DNA of 64,000 nucleotides from Clostridiaceae bacterium OM02-2AC. GTDB taxonomy: Bacteria > Bacillota_I > Bacilli_A > Erysipelotrichales > Erysipelotrichaceae. Location of the stretch: positions 58,716 through 122,715 of the forward strand of contig QULU01000003.1 in NCBI GenBank assembly GCA_003481775.1. The letters run 5' to 3'. Shown here piece after piece: positions 17,669 through 27,100 of this stretch. Numbering within the stretch: the first letter of the stretch is position 1; each line of letters starts with the position of its first letter. The notes beneath the pieces were generated by a model, which worked only from the letters and a program-made list of their open reading frames with translations, did not search any database and was not told where the DNA came from. The translations under genes and the position numbers were made by a program.

Positions 17669-18670
17669 GTGAAAGCAGTTGTAGTAGGCAGCGGAAGTTG
17701 GGGCACCGGATTGGCCCAGGTTCTTTGTGATAATAAACAAGATGTGATGATATATGGAAATTGTGAGAGTGAGATTCAGGATATCAATGAAAACCATCAG
17801 AACGCAAAATATTTTGATGGAGTGGAATTGCATCCGGCGCTTAAGGCAACGACTGATATACAGGTTGTAAAGGATGCGGATGTGATCGTTTTAAGTATAC
17901 CGACGATTGCTGTGGAAAGCGTGTGTAGGGAAATTGATGCTTTGCTGGATCATAAGGTTGTCATTGTTAATACATCCAAAGGATTTCATCCAGAGACCTT
18001 TGATCGAATGTCTGATGTCATTCGCAGAAATATAAGTGCTGAGCATCTCAGCAGCGTGGTTTCACTGATTGGTCCAAGTCACGCGGAGGAGGTTGTCATC
18101 CGTATGCTGACAACAATATGTGCGGTATCGCAGAAGGAAGCCGATGCCCAGAAAATTCAAAAGCTCTTCTCCAATGATTATCTGCGAATTTATACCGGGA
18201 CAGATGAAATAGGAAGTGAAATCGGGGTTGCAGTGAAAAATGCGATTGCACTGGCTAGTGGTGTCTTGTATGGTCTTGGATATGGTGATAATACGCGGGC
18301 GGCTTTGATTACCCGTGGACTGATGGAAATGACACGGTATGGTGTTGCATTAGGTGGCAGAAAGGAAACCTTCATGGGGCTGACAGGTATTGGAGATTTG
18401 ATTGTGACCTGTACGAGTAAGCATTCCAGAAATTTTCAGGCAGGCTATGATATCGGCAAGCATAATAGTGCAAAGTATTTTTGGGATAATAATACGAAAA
18501 CCGTGGAGGGTGTCCGAACAGCGAAGGCGGTGCATGAGAATTCCAAACGTCTGGGAATCGACATGCCGATTGTTAATGAGATTTACCAGGTGCTGTTTGA
18601 GGATAAAAATCCGGAGGATTCCGCAAGGGATTTAATGCTTCGCGATTTAAAGTCCGAGATAAATTTTTAA
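17669..18670 (+). CDS. gpsA: Glycerol-3-phosphate dehydrogenase [NAD(P)+]
   Basis: GpsA reduces dihydroxyacetone phosphate to sn-glycerol-3-phosphate, the precursor for phospholipids and for CDP-glycerol. The 333-residue protein has the Rossmann motif GSGSWGTGLAQ near residues 7-17, NTSKGF near 102-107, and the C-terminal substrate region with EIGVAVKNAIALASG near 180-194 (catalytic Lys) and GLTGIGDL near 240-247. The GTG at 17669 is preferred: it is preceded by GGCAGGG and places the Rossmann motif at the family position; the frame is open 27 bases further upstream. Its proximity to tagD suits supply of glycerol-3-phosphate for teichoic acid. Confidence 0.95.
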   Translation: MKAVVVGSGSWGTGLAQVLCDNKQDVMIYGNCESEIQDINENHQNAKYFDGVELHPALKATTDIQVVKDADVIVLSIPTIAVESVCREIDALLDHKVVIVNTSKGFHPETFDRMSDVIRRNISAEHLSSVVSLIGPSHAEEVVIRMLTTICAVSQKEADAQKIQKLFSNDYLRIYTGTDEIGSEIGVAVKNAIALASGVLYGLGYGDNTRAALITRGLMEMTRYGVALGGRKETFMGLTGIGDLIVTCTSKHSRNFQAGYDIGKHNSAKYFWDNNTKTVEGVRTAKAVHENSKRLGIDMPIVNEIYQVLFEDKNPEDSARDLMLRDLKSEINF

Positions 18671-18691
18671 AAATTAATAGTTATTAAGTAT

Positions 18692-18737
18692 AAGTCTACA
18701 TAACTTAAGATATATTAAGATGTGTAGACTTTTTTTT
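18692..18737 (+). terminator. Rho-independent terminator after gpsA
   Basis: AAGTCTACA (18692-18700) pairs with TGTAGACTT (18723-18731), followed by eight Ts in all. The loop contains TTAAGA-N4-TTAAGA (18705-18720), discussed as a possible extra response-regulator box. Confidence 0.8.
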
Positions 18738-18764
18738 ATGTTAGAATGAGACCAGGTGATGATG

Positions 18765-19574
18765 ATGAGGAAACGAAACAAGCGTAAGTATCATTTGAAA
18801 ATAGCTGTTTTTGTGGTTTTGCTTTTAGCAATTACGAATACTGCAACCTTTCGAATTACGGAACGATACATACAGAGTAAAGAGGACATAAAGGAAATCG
18901 TCTATAAAGGCAGCAATACTGTGAGTATTAAAAATGTTACAAAAAAATTGAATCCTGCGTCATTTAAAATCGATAGCCAACAGGCGAAAATGATAAAAAA
19001 TGTTATGATTATAGCGCATCCAGATGATGAAACACTTTGGGCTGGAGATCATATTGTGAAAGATAAATACCTAATCATCTGTCTGACAAATGGAAATAAT
19101 AAAGTTCGGAAAAAGGAATTTGAAAAGGCGATGGAGCTGACAGGAAATTATGGGATCATCCTTAACTATCCGGATAATCCCAAACATGTGAAGAATAACT
19201 GGAAAAAAGTCAAAGATCCCATCCGAAATGATATTGACTATGTGTTAAATTATAAAAAATGGGATTCCATTATCACTCATAATCCGGATGGTGAGTACGG
19301 CCATATTCAACATAAATTTACGAGTATGATGGTGACAAATGAATGTGTTAAGCTCGGGCTAACGGATAAGCTGGAATATTTCGGAAAATTTTATAAAATG
19401 AATTATCTCTTGAATCATACCATACCCGGTGCATTAAACCTACAGGATGCGCAGGCAAAGGAAAATTTAATGAGTGAGGTTTATCTTTCCCAGGGGTATG
19501 CACACAGGATTTTCGATCACATGGTTCCATATGAAAACTTTATTCGATATAAGGATTGGTATTTTGGAGCATGA
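18765..19574 (+). CDS. Membrane-anchored PIG-L/LmbE family deacetylase
   Basis: An N-terminal basic stretch and one hydrophobic segment (about residues 10-27) suggest a signal anchor, so the catalytic part would lie outside the cell. The zinc motif AHPDDETLWAG (near residues 81-91) and a second motif HNPDGEYGHIQHK (near 169-181) are characteristic of PIG-L/LmbE N-acetylglucosamine deacetylases (269 residues in all). Four start codons lie in tandem at 18756-18765; the last has the best spacing from AGGTG. Extracytoplasmic localisation beside teichoic acid genes suggests it acts on an envelope amino sugar. The substrate is unknown. Confidence 0.85.
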   Translation: MRKRNKRKYHLKIAVFVVLLLAITNTATFRITERYIQSKEDIKEIVYKGSNTVSIKNVTKKLNPASFKIDSQQAKMIKNVMIIAHPDDETLWAGDHIVKDKYLIICLTNGNNKVRKKEFEKAMELTGNYGIILNYPDNPKHVKNNWKKVKDPIRNDIDYVLNYKKWDSIITHNPDGEYGHIQHKFTSMMVTNECVKLGLTDKLEYFGKFYKMNYLLNHTIPGALNLQDAQAKENLMSEVYLSQGYAHRIFDHMVPYENFIRYKDWYFGA

Positions 19575-19593
19575 TAAATGCATAATTGAAAAG

Positions 19594-19633
19594 AGTCAGA
19601 ACGGAATAGAATATACAGATGTTCTGACTTTTT
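19594..19633 (+). terminator. Rho-independent terminator
   Basis: AGTCAGAAC (19594-19602) pairs with GTTCTGACT (19621-19629), followed by TTTTT. Downstream, TTGATA (19689-19694) and TATAAT (19713-19718), 18 bases apart, form the promoter of the next gene. Confidence 0.8.
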
Positions 19634-19746
19634 ATATAAAGAGTAATTATAGCAGTGATAATAATAGTAAGGAAATTTTTATATAAAGTTGATATTGTTG
19701 ATAAGATTGCGTTATAATAACTATGTATGTAAGAAAGGGGATTTAA

Positions 19747-21720
19747 ATGAGAAAGATTGGTATCAGCTTTCTGGTGTTATTTCTGGCACTGGGAATGAAT
19801 ATAGCTTCACCATTTCAGAAAAATGAAGTTCATGCTGCTGAAAATAGCGGATTTGAAATTCATACAATCAGCGTAGGGAATGCTGATGCGACTTTGGTCA
19901 AATGCGGGGGACAGACAATGTTGATCGATGCTGGCTATTCTACTGAAGCAGAAGAAAAGGGAAATAGTTATGGAAGTCCATTGAGTAGCTATCTTATGGG
20001 GAATAACAAGATAAGCAAAGAGCAGTCGGATGCCTTTCGAAAAAAAGTGAAGCAGCTGATTGTAGAAAATCCGGATAATACTGTCACAAAATATCTGGAG
20101 TCACAGGGTATTCAAACCGTGAATATGCAGGAAGGATCAGCAGACAAAGGAAAATCAGGACTGGATGTCATGATTGCAACACATCCACATTACGATCATA
20201 TCGGTGGCTTCATTCCTGTTATGAATCGCTATTTTGGTGTAAATACAAGGATGTTCTGGGGAGCTCCATTTGAAACAGACTCCTATTATGAAGCATACCA
20301 GTCTGAATTGATGGATGCGCAGCTTGCACGCGAGGATGATGGACTTGTTGATCCATTTATGAGCTTTGGTGGACCTCGTGCAGGAGATTACTTTATGCTG
20401 GGGGAAGGCGATGAGCAGGCGCGTGTATTATTTCTGACCTCAGCGGATCCAGCAGAGGGTACGAGCATTGATGCAATAAACAATAGTTCATTAGTGATAA
20501 GAATTGACTATAAGAATACTTCGTTTTTATTAACCGGCGATTTGCAGCGGGAAGGTCAGAAAAAACTGATTGCCAGCGCTCCTGCTTTGCTTTCACAGCT
20601 TCAGGAAATGGCAAAAAGAGATGATAATCTAAAGGACCTGCTACAATGCAAAAATATTCTACAGGTTGATTATCTAAAGCTTCCGCACCATGGCTATCTG
20701 AATCTAGGTGATTTGCCAAGTGATTCCGAGGTTTCTGGAAATTATGAATTTTTTGAACAGGTAAAGCCCAGTATTGCAGTAGCTTCAACGAATGGAAGAA
20801 CGGGCAATAATCTAAATGCTCTGCCGGCAGAAAGAACACGGCGTGATCTCTCATATGCAGATATTTATTCAACAGCAGATAATGGAACCATTGTTGTGAA
20901 AAGTGATGGAAATCATCTAACCACTTCCGCGATACCGATGGAAAAAATATACAAAGCACAGACCCCGCAAAACCTGAAGGTCGATGTGCAGGAAGACCAG
21001 GTAAAATTAAGTTGGAATCCGGTTGCAAGGCCGACTGAATACCGTATATATTATCAAACAGAAGATTCAAAAGCATGGCATTGGTTGTCATCACAGCAGG
21101 ACACTACCTATACTTTCAAAAAAGGAAAGCCAGGGGAAACTTATCGTTTTGTTGTAAGAACAGCAGATAAATATAAAGAAGGATGGCGTTTTAGTAACGC
21201 GACTTTTTCACAGTTGTTTACATATCCCGGCAAAACGGAAGGGTTTTATCAGTTATCCAGAAGGGTTAAGGTTTTCTCTTCGCCGAATGCTTCGAAGTAT
21301 TACCGCTACGATCCATTCAAAAAGAAATGGCTTGGCAGTATGAAAAATTATAACAATAAGCCTTTATTGCTTACAAGAGAATATGTCAATGATGAAGGGA
21401 CATCATATTGGTCAGCTTATTATAACGGAAAATGGATAGGTTATGTAAACTCCTATGCATTAAAAAACAATGTGACAAAAGATACCTACTTTGGCTGGGG
21501 ATCCAACAATACTAGGAAATTCAATACACCAAACCCACAGAAATATTGGCTTTACAACGCACCTTCCAATAAGTGGGTAAGACGCATGACAAAATATAAG
21601 AATCAGAATTTTACTATAAAGCGTTCTCTGGCTAGACCAGATGGAAGCTTGTATTATTCCTGCTACAGCAAAGGCAAATGGATTGGTTACATAAACAGCT
21701 GGGGGTTCCAGAATCAATAA
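19747..21720 (+). CDS. Secreted metallo-beta-lactamase-fold protein with FnIII and GW/SH3-like wall-binding repeats
   Basis: A signal peptide (cleavage expected after VHA near residue 31) is followed by a ComEC/Rec2-like metallo-beta-lactamase domain of about 350 residues. Its zinc motif THPHYDHIGG is near residues 145-154, LLTGDL near 263-268, and LPHHGY near 310-315. A fibronectin III domain spans about 400-485. The C-terminal 160 residues hold two similar modules with the closing motif KWIGYVNS or KWIGYINS, resembling GW/SH3 modules that bind lipoteichoic acid. Total length is 657 residues. ComEC-type domains degrade one DNA strand, so an extracellular nuclease or phosphodiesterase retained on teichoic acid is plausible; the true substrate is unknown. 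Confidence 0.85.
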   Translation: MRKIGISFLVLFLALGMNIASPFQKNEVHAAENSGFEIHTISVGNADATLVKCGGQTMLIDAGYSTEAEEKGNSYGSPLSSYLMGNNKISKEQSDAFRKKVKQLIVENPDNTVTKYLESQGIQTVNMQEGSADKGKSGLDVMIATHPHYDHIGGFIPVMNRYFGVNTRMFWGAPFETDSYYEAYQSELMDAQLAREDDGLVDPFMSFGGPRAGDYFMLGEGDEQARVLFLTSADPAEGTSIDAINNSSLVIRIDYKNTSFLLTGDLQREGQKKLIASAPALLSQLQEMAKRDDNLKDLLQCKNILQVDYLKLPHHGYLNLGDLPSDSEVSGNYEFFEQVKPSIAVASTNGRTGNNLNALPAERTRRDLSYADIYSTADNGTIVVKSDGNHLTTSAIPMEKIYKAQTPQNLKVDVQEDQVKLSWNPVARPTEYRIYYQTEDSKAWHWLSSQQDTTYTFKKGKPGETYRFVVRTADKYKEGWRFSNATFSQLFTYPGKTEGFYQLSRRVKVFSSPNASKYYRYDPFKKKWLGSMKNYNNKPLLLTREYVNDEGTSYWSAYYNGKWIGYVNSYALKNNVTKDTYFGWGSNNTRKFNTPNPQKYWLYNAPSNKWVRRMTKYKNQNFTIKRSLARPDGSLYYSCYSKGKWIGYINSWGFQNQ

Positions 21721-21731
21721 AAAAACAAGTT

Positions 21732-21768
21732 ACCTGGATTTCATAAAATATGAGCTTCCAGGTTTTTT
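21732..21768 (+). terminator. Rho-independent terminator
   Basis: ACCTGGA (21732-21738) pairs with TCCAGGT (21757-21763), followed by six Ts. A TATAAT (21970-21975) with weak -35 TAGTTT (21947-21952) downstream is the likely promoter of the tagGH operon. Confidence 0.8.
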
Positions 21769-22013
21769 CATAATTCTTTTTCTTAATAGATGATAGTAGT
21801 ATAGTATCTATGCTTTATCATTTGGGTCAGAATAAAGGAGCGAATTTTGTGTATACTGGATGAAAAGAACATAACGTACGTTTTTTTTTGAGGTAAAAGG
21901 AGATTATGGAATAATCATGTTAAAGAACAGAAAAATGAAAAACATCTAGTTTATAGATATCATTTGTAGTATAATCAATATGATTTCTTGTGAAATTCAA
22001 AGGAGTTAGATCT

Positions 22014-22832
22014 ATGTTTAAAAGTATAAGGTATGTATTAAATGAAAATTTCTCTAATCTGTACCGTATTTTCTGTATAGCGAAATATGAATTACTGGCA
22101 GATATGCGCGATTCCAAGTTCGGAATATTCTGGAACTTTGCATCCCCGGCAATTCAGGTATTTACATACTGGTTGATATTCGGTGTCGCATGGAATAAGA
22201 AACCAATCGGTGATATTGATTATCTTCCATGGCTGGTCGTAGGCTATGCGGCATGGTGGTTTGTGCAGCCCTGTATTCAGAACGGCTGTAGTGCTGTTTT
22301 TTCAAAAACAAATGTAATAACGAAAATGAAATTCCCAGTCAGTGTTCTGCCGGCTACCATTTGTGCAAAAGAATTTTTTAACCATGGTTGTATGCTTCTA
22401 ATAGCATTTGTAACACTGGCGATTCATGGGTTTTTTCCGAATATCTATTGGTTTGGTTTGCTTTATTATGCGTTATGTGCATTTGCATTTGTTGAAGCCG
22501 TTTCGCTGATTTTATCTGTTTTAACTATGCTCTGGCGAGATATTCGTAAACTGATAACTTCACTGATGCGAATGCTGATGTATTTTTCTCCCGTTATCTG
22601 GGAATGTCATTTTGGTAATCATGTTCCCTATCATGAACTCTTGAATAAAATTATGAAACTGAATCCTGTATATTATATCGTTAATGGGTATCGCGATTCT
22701 ATATTCTACAATAAAACATTTTTGGATCATCCGGCTCAGACCCTTTATTTCTGGGCAGTCGTTATAATCTTATTTGTGATCGGATGTGCCCTTATGTATA
22801 AATTTAAACGTAAGTTTATTGATATGATTTAG
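22014..22832 (+). CDS. tagG: Teichoic acid ABC transporter permease TagG
   Basis: TagG is the membrane half of the ABC exporter that moves completed wall teichoic acid across the membrane. The 272-residue protein has the ABC-2 layout with six membrane segments, and the family stretch SKFGIFWNFASPAIQVFTYW near residues 36-55, followed by PWLVVGYAAWWFV. The C-terminal LNPVYYIVNGYRD is also typical. The ATG at 22014 is preceded by AAAGGAG; the frame opens 24 bases further upstream without support. tagH follows after 12 bases. Related O-antigen and capsule exporters look similar, but CDP-glycerol genes downstream point to teichoic acid. Confidence 0.93.
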   Translation: MFKSIRYVLNENFSNLYRIFCIAKYELLADMRDSKFGIFWNFASPAIQVFTYWLIFGVAWNKKPIGDIDYLPWLVVGYAAWWFVQPCIQNGCSAVFSKTNVITKMKFPVSVLPATICAKEFFNHGCMLLIAFVTLAIHGFFPNIYWFGLLYYALCAFAFVEAVSLILSVLTMLWRDIRKLITSLMRMLMYFSPVIWECHFGNHVPYHELLNKIMKLNPVYYIVNGYRDSIFYNKTFLDHPAQTLYFWAVVIILFVIGCALMYKFKRKFIDMI

Positions 22833-22844
22833 CAGGAGGTGTAT

Positions 22845-23681
22845 ATGGCAAAGAGTATATATGACAGCAGTATCAATGCTGTAGAAATGAGAAATGTTTC
22901 TAAAATTTATAAACTAAAGAAAAAAGATGGTAAGAAAAGTGAAAATGAACGTTTTTTTGCTTTAAAGGATATTACATTGAATATACCAAAAGGTGACGTT
23001 GTTGGTATCCTTGGTACCAATGGCTCCGGTAAATCTACCCTTTCCGTTATTCTTTCTGGTATTTCCGATATAGATGGTGGAGAAATGGAAATCAATGGGG
23101 AACAGGCACTGATTTCTATAAATACAGGACTAAACAACCAGCTGACTGGACTGGAAAATATTAATGTTAAAGGTGCGTTACTTGGACTTACGAAGAAGCG
23201 GATACGTGAGATAACAGATGGCGTTATTGAATTTGCAGAGCTGGGGGATTTTCTTTATCAGCCGGTGAAAAAATACTCCAGTGGTATGAAGGCCCGTCTT
23301 GGCTTTTCTATATCTCTGGCTTTGAATCCGGATATCTTTATTGTAGATGAGGCATTATCTGTTGGTGATAAAGGATTTGCTCAGAAATGTTTGAATCGAA
23401 TGAAGAAACTGAGGGATGAAGAGGATAAAACGATTTTATTTATCTCACATTCCTTGCCACAGGTTCGTGATTTCTGTAAATCTGGCATATGGATTGAAGG
23501 TGGAAAGCTTGTGGAAACCGGTGATATTGATACGATTTGCGATCATTATGCCGCCTATGTAGACAAACTAAACAAATTAAGCGATAAAGAGAAAAAAGCA
23601 ATGCTGGAAGAGAAGTTTAAGGAACGTTTGATCATCGATGAAAAAACCTCTCTACTTGACAAGCTGTTTCACAAGCTGTAG
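22845..23681 (+). CDS. tagH: Teichoic acid ABC transporter ATP-binding protein TagH
   Basis: This is the ATPase partner of TagG. Walker A GTNGSGKS lies near residues 58-65, the signature SSGMKAR near 144-150, and Walker B FIVDEAL near 164-170. TagH enzymes have the ordinary nucleotide-binding domain plus a C-terminal extension; here the extension is short (278 residues overall), so the large SH3-like tail of Bacillus TagH is missing. The segment after the Walker A is compact, as in polysaccharide exporters. GGAGGTG precedes the ATG at 22845. It forms an operon with tagG and probably tagD. Confidence 0.93.
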   Translation: MAKSIYDSSINAVEMRNVSKIYKLKKKDGKKSENERFFALKDITLNIPKGDVVGILGTNGSGKSTLSVILSGISDIDGGEMEINGEQALISINTGLNNQLTGLENINVKGALLGLTKKRIREITDGVIEFAELGDFLYQPVKKYSSGMKARLGFSISLALNPDIFIVDEALSVGDKGFAQKCLNRMKKLRDEEDKTILFISHSLPQVRDFCKSGIWIEGGKLVETGDIDTICDHYAAYVDKLNKLSDKEKKAMLEEKFKERLIIDEKTSLLDKLFHKL

Positions 23682-23731
23682 AAATAAGGTTATAGGGTAT
23701 ATACATAAATTTACAAAGGAGAGAGAAAATC

Positions 23732-24124
23732 ATGAAAAAGGTAATTACATATGGTACTTTTGACTTGTTTCATATTGGCCATTTAAATCTTTTGAAAAGG
23801 GCAAAGGCTTTAGGAGACTATTTGATTGTGGCAGTAAGCAGTGACGATTTTAATCTGCGTGAAAAGGGGAAGGTCTGTCAAATTAAAGATGTTGATAGAA
23901 TGGAAATCGTAAAGGCTATTCGCTACGTTGATGAGGTTATTCTTGAAGAAAACTGGGAACAGAAGAAGCTGGATGTACAGAAATATGATGTTGATGTTTT
24001 TGTCATGGGAGATGACTGGGAAGGAAAATTTGATTTCCTGAAGGAATATTGTGATGTTGTTTATCTGCCAAGAACGGAAGGCATATCTTCCACTATGATT
24101 AAGAGTGAATTGAAGCAGAAGTAG
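23732..24124 (+). CDS. tagD: Glycerol-3-phosphate cytidylyltransferase
   Basis: TagD makes CDP-glycerol from CTP and glycerol-3-phosphate, the activated unit for poly(glycerol phosphate) teichoic acid. The 130-residue length is standard. The nucleotidyltransferase motif GTFDLFHIGHLNLL is at residues 8-21 with HIGH as the CTP-binding element, and the second signature EGISSTMIK is near residues 118-126. AAGGAGAG lies before the ATG. It ends next to the polymerase gene at 24139, with the two open frames touching, so the products are made together. GpsA upstream supplies the substrate. Confidence 0.97.
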   Translation: MKKVITYGTFDLFHIGHLNLLKRAKALGDYLIVAVSSDDFNLREKGKVCQIKDVDRMEIVKAIRYVDEVILEENWEQKKLDVQKYDVDVFVMGDDWEGKFDFLKEYCDVVYLPRTEGISSTMIKSELKQK

Positions 24125-24138
24125 TGAGGAGGAGAAGA

Positions 24139-27100
24139 ATGTCAGCGAAATATAAAGTAAGTGTCATTATACCGATATACAATGTCGCAGAGTATCTGGA
24201 GGAATGTCTTGAATCCATGGTTCGCCAGACAATCGATAGTCTGGAGGTCATCATGGTTGATGACGGCTCTACAGATATCAGTGGAGTGATTGCTCAGGAA
24301 TATGCGAAGAACTATGACAATTTTTTCTATTATCTGAAGGAAAACGGGGGATTAGGGAACGCCCGTAACTATGGTATACAGTTTGTTCACGGTGATTATA
24401 TTATCTTTCTTGATTCTGATGATATTGTGCCAGATGGCGCATATGAAGCGATGTACAAAAAGGCTATAGAAACAGGAAATGATATGGTTGTCGGTGATGT
24501 ACAGCGTTTTAATTCCAGAAAAATATATAATTCCGGACTTCATAGAAAAGCATTTCGTGATGCCTATGATAAGACAAGCATTTTAGAAACTCCGCAGTTG
24601 ATATATGATACCACTTCCTGGAATAAATTGATTAAATTCAGCTTTTGGAAGGAACATGATTTTAAATTTCCTGAGAAGATTTTATATGAAGATATTCCAG
24701 TGACGATGCCACTGCATTTTTATGCAAATGCCGTTTCCGTATTGAATGAAATCGTATACTTATGGCGTGAACGTGATGGAGCGAATAAATCAATTACACA
24801 AAACCGTACAGAAATGAAGAATTTCACGGATCGTGTGAAAATTATGCATATGGTTGATGATTTTTATAATGCACATGTAAGTGATGATCATGCGCTTTAT
24901 ATGAAGGATTATAAATGGATGTCTGTTGATTTAAAGCTTTATATACAGGAAATGCTGACAGCTGATGATGAATTTATCGATTATGCGATGGAAGTAATCC
25001 GTGAATATATGAAGGATTTCCGAAAGGATTCTTTTCAGGACTTACAGGCAATCGACCGCATGAAATATCATCTGATAGAAACAGGGAATAAGAAGCGGCT
25101 TTTGGAATTGCTGGCTTATGAAAAGGGCGCTTATCGTACACTGAAAATCAAAAGAAAAAAAGTAAATGGCGAAATGCATTATATCGGAGACTTTCCATTC
25201 CATGATTTCCCTGAAGAATATTATGATATGACAAAAGAGCTTCGTCTATATCCTGAGACAAGGTCTCTGCAGCAGGTTTACTGGAATGACAATAAGCTGA
25301 TGGTAAAGGGGTATTCCTTTATTCAACGATTAACCTGTTCCAGCAAACATGCACAGCAGCTGAAGGCTACTTTATTAAATGTTGCGACAAAAGAATCTGT
25401 ATCTGTACCGTTAACTGTGTGCAAGGCCAATGGTGTTCGCGGAAGGCATGGATTAAAGGTTGATAAAAGCAACCGTAAAGCGCGTTATTATAACTATAAA
25501 TGGAGCGGGTTTGAAATTGAAATTGATTTCAGCAGACCGGAAATACAGAAAATTGCAGATGGTATTCTGAAAGTGGAGCTGCAGTATGATCGCGAAGGAA
25601 TACATACATCCTTTTATGCGGGTGGACCGGTTTCCGGAAATGATGCACGGCCAAAATATCTGAATGTGAAGGATACAAAAGTGCTTCCATACTACAATCT
25701 GGGGTATGATTTATGTCTGAATTGTGAATCAATTGATGTGAAGGTTCAACAGCTTACTGTTACTGATCGTGAATTGATTATGCAAACGCAGCTATCAAAA
25801 CAAGCATTGATTTGCAAAAGTGATGATGCTGTGAATGAATTAAGAGTCGAACAAGGAAATGATATGCAGACCGCTGTGCTTGATCTGAATGCTTTTCATG
25901 CAGACCATGGGGTTATTATGGCACAGGGAGGCAAGGCATTATCCAGCAATGATCTGCGTTTAAGTCGTTATGCATTTACGACTGATCAGCTGATTCGCGT
26001 ATATAGTGATGATGCCGGTTATATGAACCTTGCAGGGGAACCACATCGTTCTGTTCTGACAAGCCTATATTGGGTAGAAGAACAAATCGGTATGGAAGTA
26101 GAAACCAGACTGTGTAATGCAGATAAGCTGAAAAATGCGTATTTTGAATTAAAGGGCGAAAGCAGTAGTTTGACTATGTCACCAGTTTCTGGAAAAACTA
26201 ATGTTCAAGGAAGCTCTGTAACTGTAGCTGCTATCATTCCTATACGTGATGATGCATTCACAAAGAACATGGTGGCAGACAAATGGAAAACGTATATTGT
26301 GTATGAATTTGAAGACGGTTCCGTACAAAAGCACACCATTGCGGCTGATGCGGTAGCGCAGCTTTCCAGAAAACCATATAATGATTATTACTATAGTGTA
26401 TATCCAAATATGGATCTGGATATGATTGTAAAGGTCACAAGAAAATGGAAATGGTATGAGAGTAATAAGCTACGACGTAAGTTTGTGGAATTATTCATAT
26501 ATCCGATGCTGAGAATACTGCCGGTACGTAAAAAAAGGATTGTATTTGAAGGTTGGTGGGGACAGAAGTTCCACTGTAATCCGAAGGCGTTTTATAAATA
26601 CATGGATAAAGAGCATCCGGATTATACCTGCGTATGGTCTCTTGTTGATGAAAGAACACCAATTGAGGGAAATGGAATTCGTGTACGTAGAAAGAGTCTG
26701 CGTTATCACTATTATATGGCTACATCAAAATACTTTGTGAATAATGTAAACTTTATGGAGTCCTTTAAAAAGCGGAAAAAACAGGTAGAAGTGCAGACCA
26801 TGCATGGTACACCATTGAAAACACTCGGCCTGGATGTTCCAGGGGAGCTTCCTACAGAAGAGGCACGTCAGAAATTTATTAAAAAATGCAGCCGCTGGGA
26901 TTACCTGGTTGTGCAGAGCAGCAAGGCAGAGAGCATTACGTCCAGCTGCTACGCATTCAGGAAAGAATTTTTGAAAACAGGATATCCTAGAAATGATGTG
27001 TTGTTTGAAAAAAACAATGAAAAGGATATTGCAGATATCAAGAAAAAGCTTGGTATTTCACCAGAGAAAAAGGTAATTATGTATGCTCCCACCTGGCGTG

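Noticed and set aside
18705..18720. A fifth TTAAGA-N4-TTAAGA repeat upstream of the PIG-L gene
   Set aside because: It fits the box exactly and lies 21 bases before a TAGAAT, but it is inside the loop of the gpsA terminator and CTTAA/TTAAG there is also an inverted repeat that extends the hairpin, so it can be explained without a regulator.
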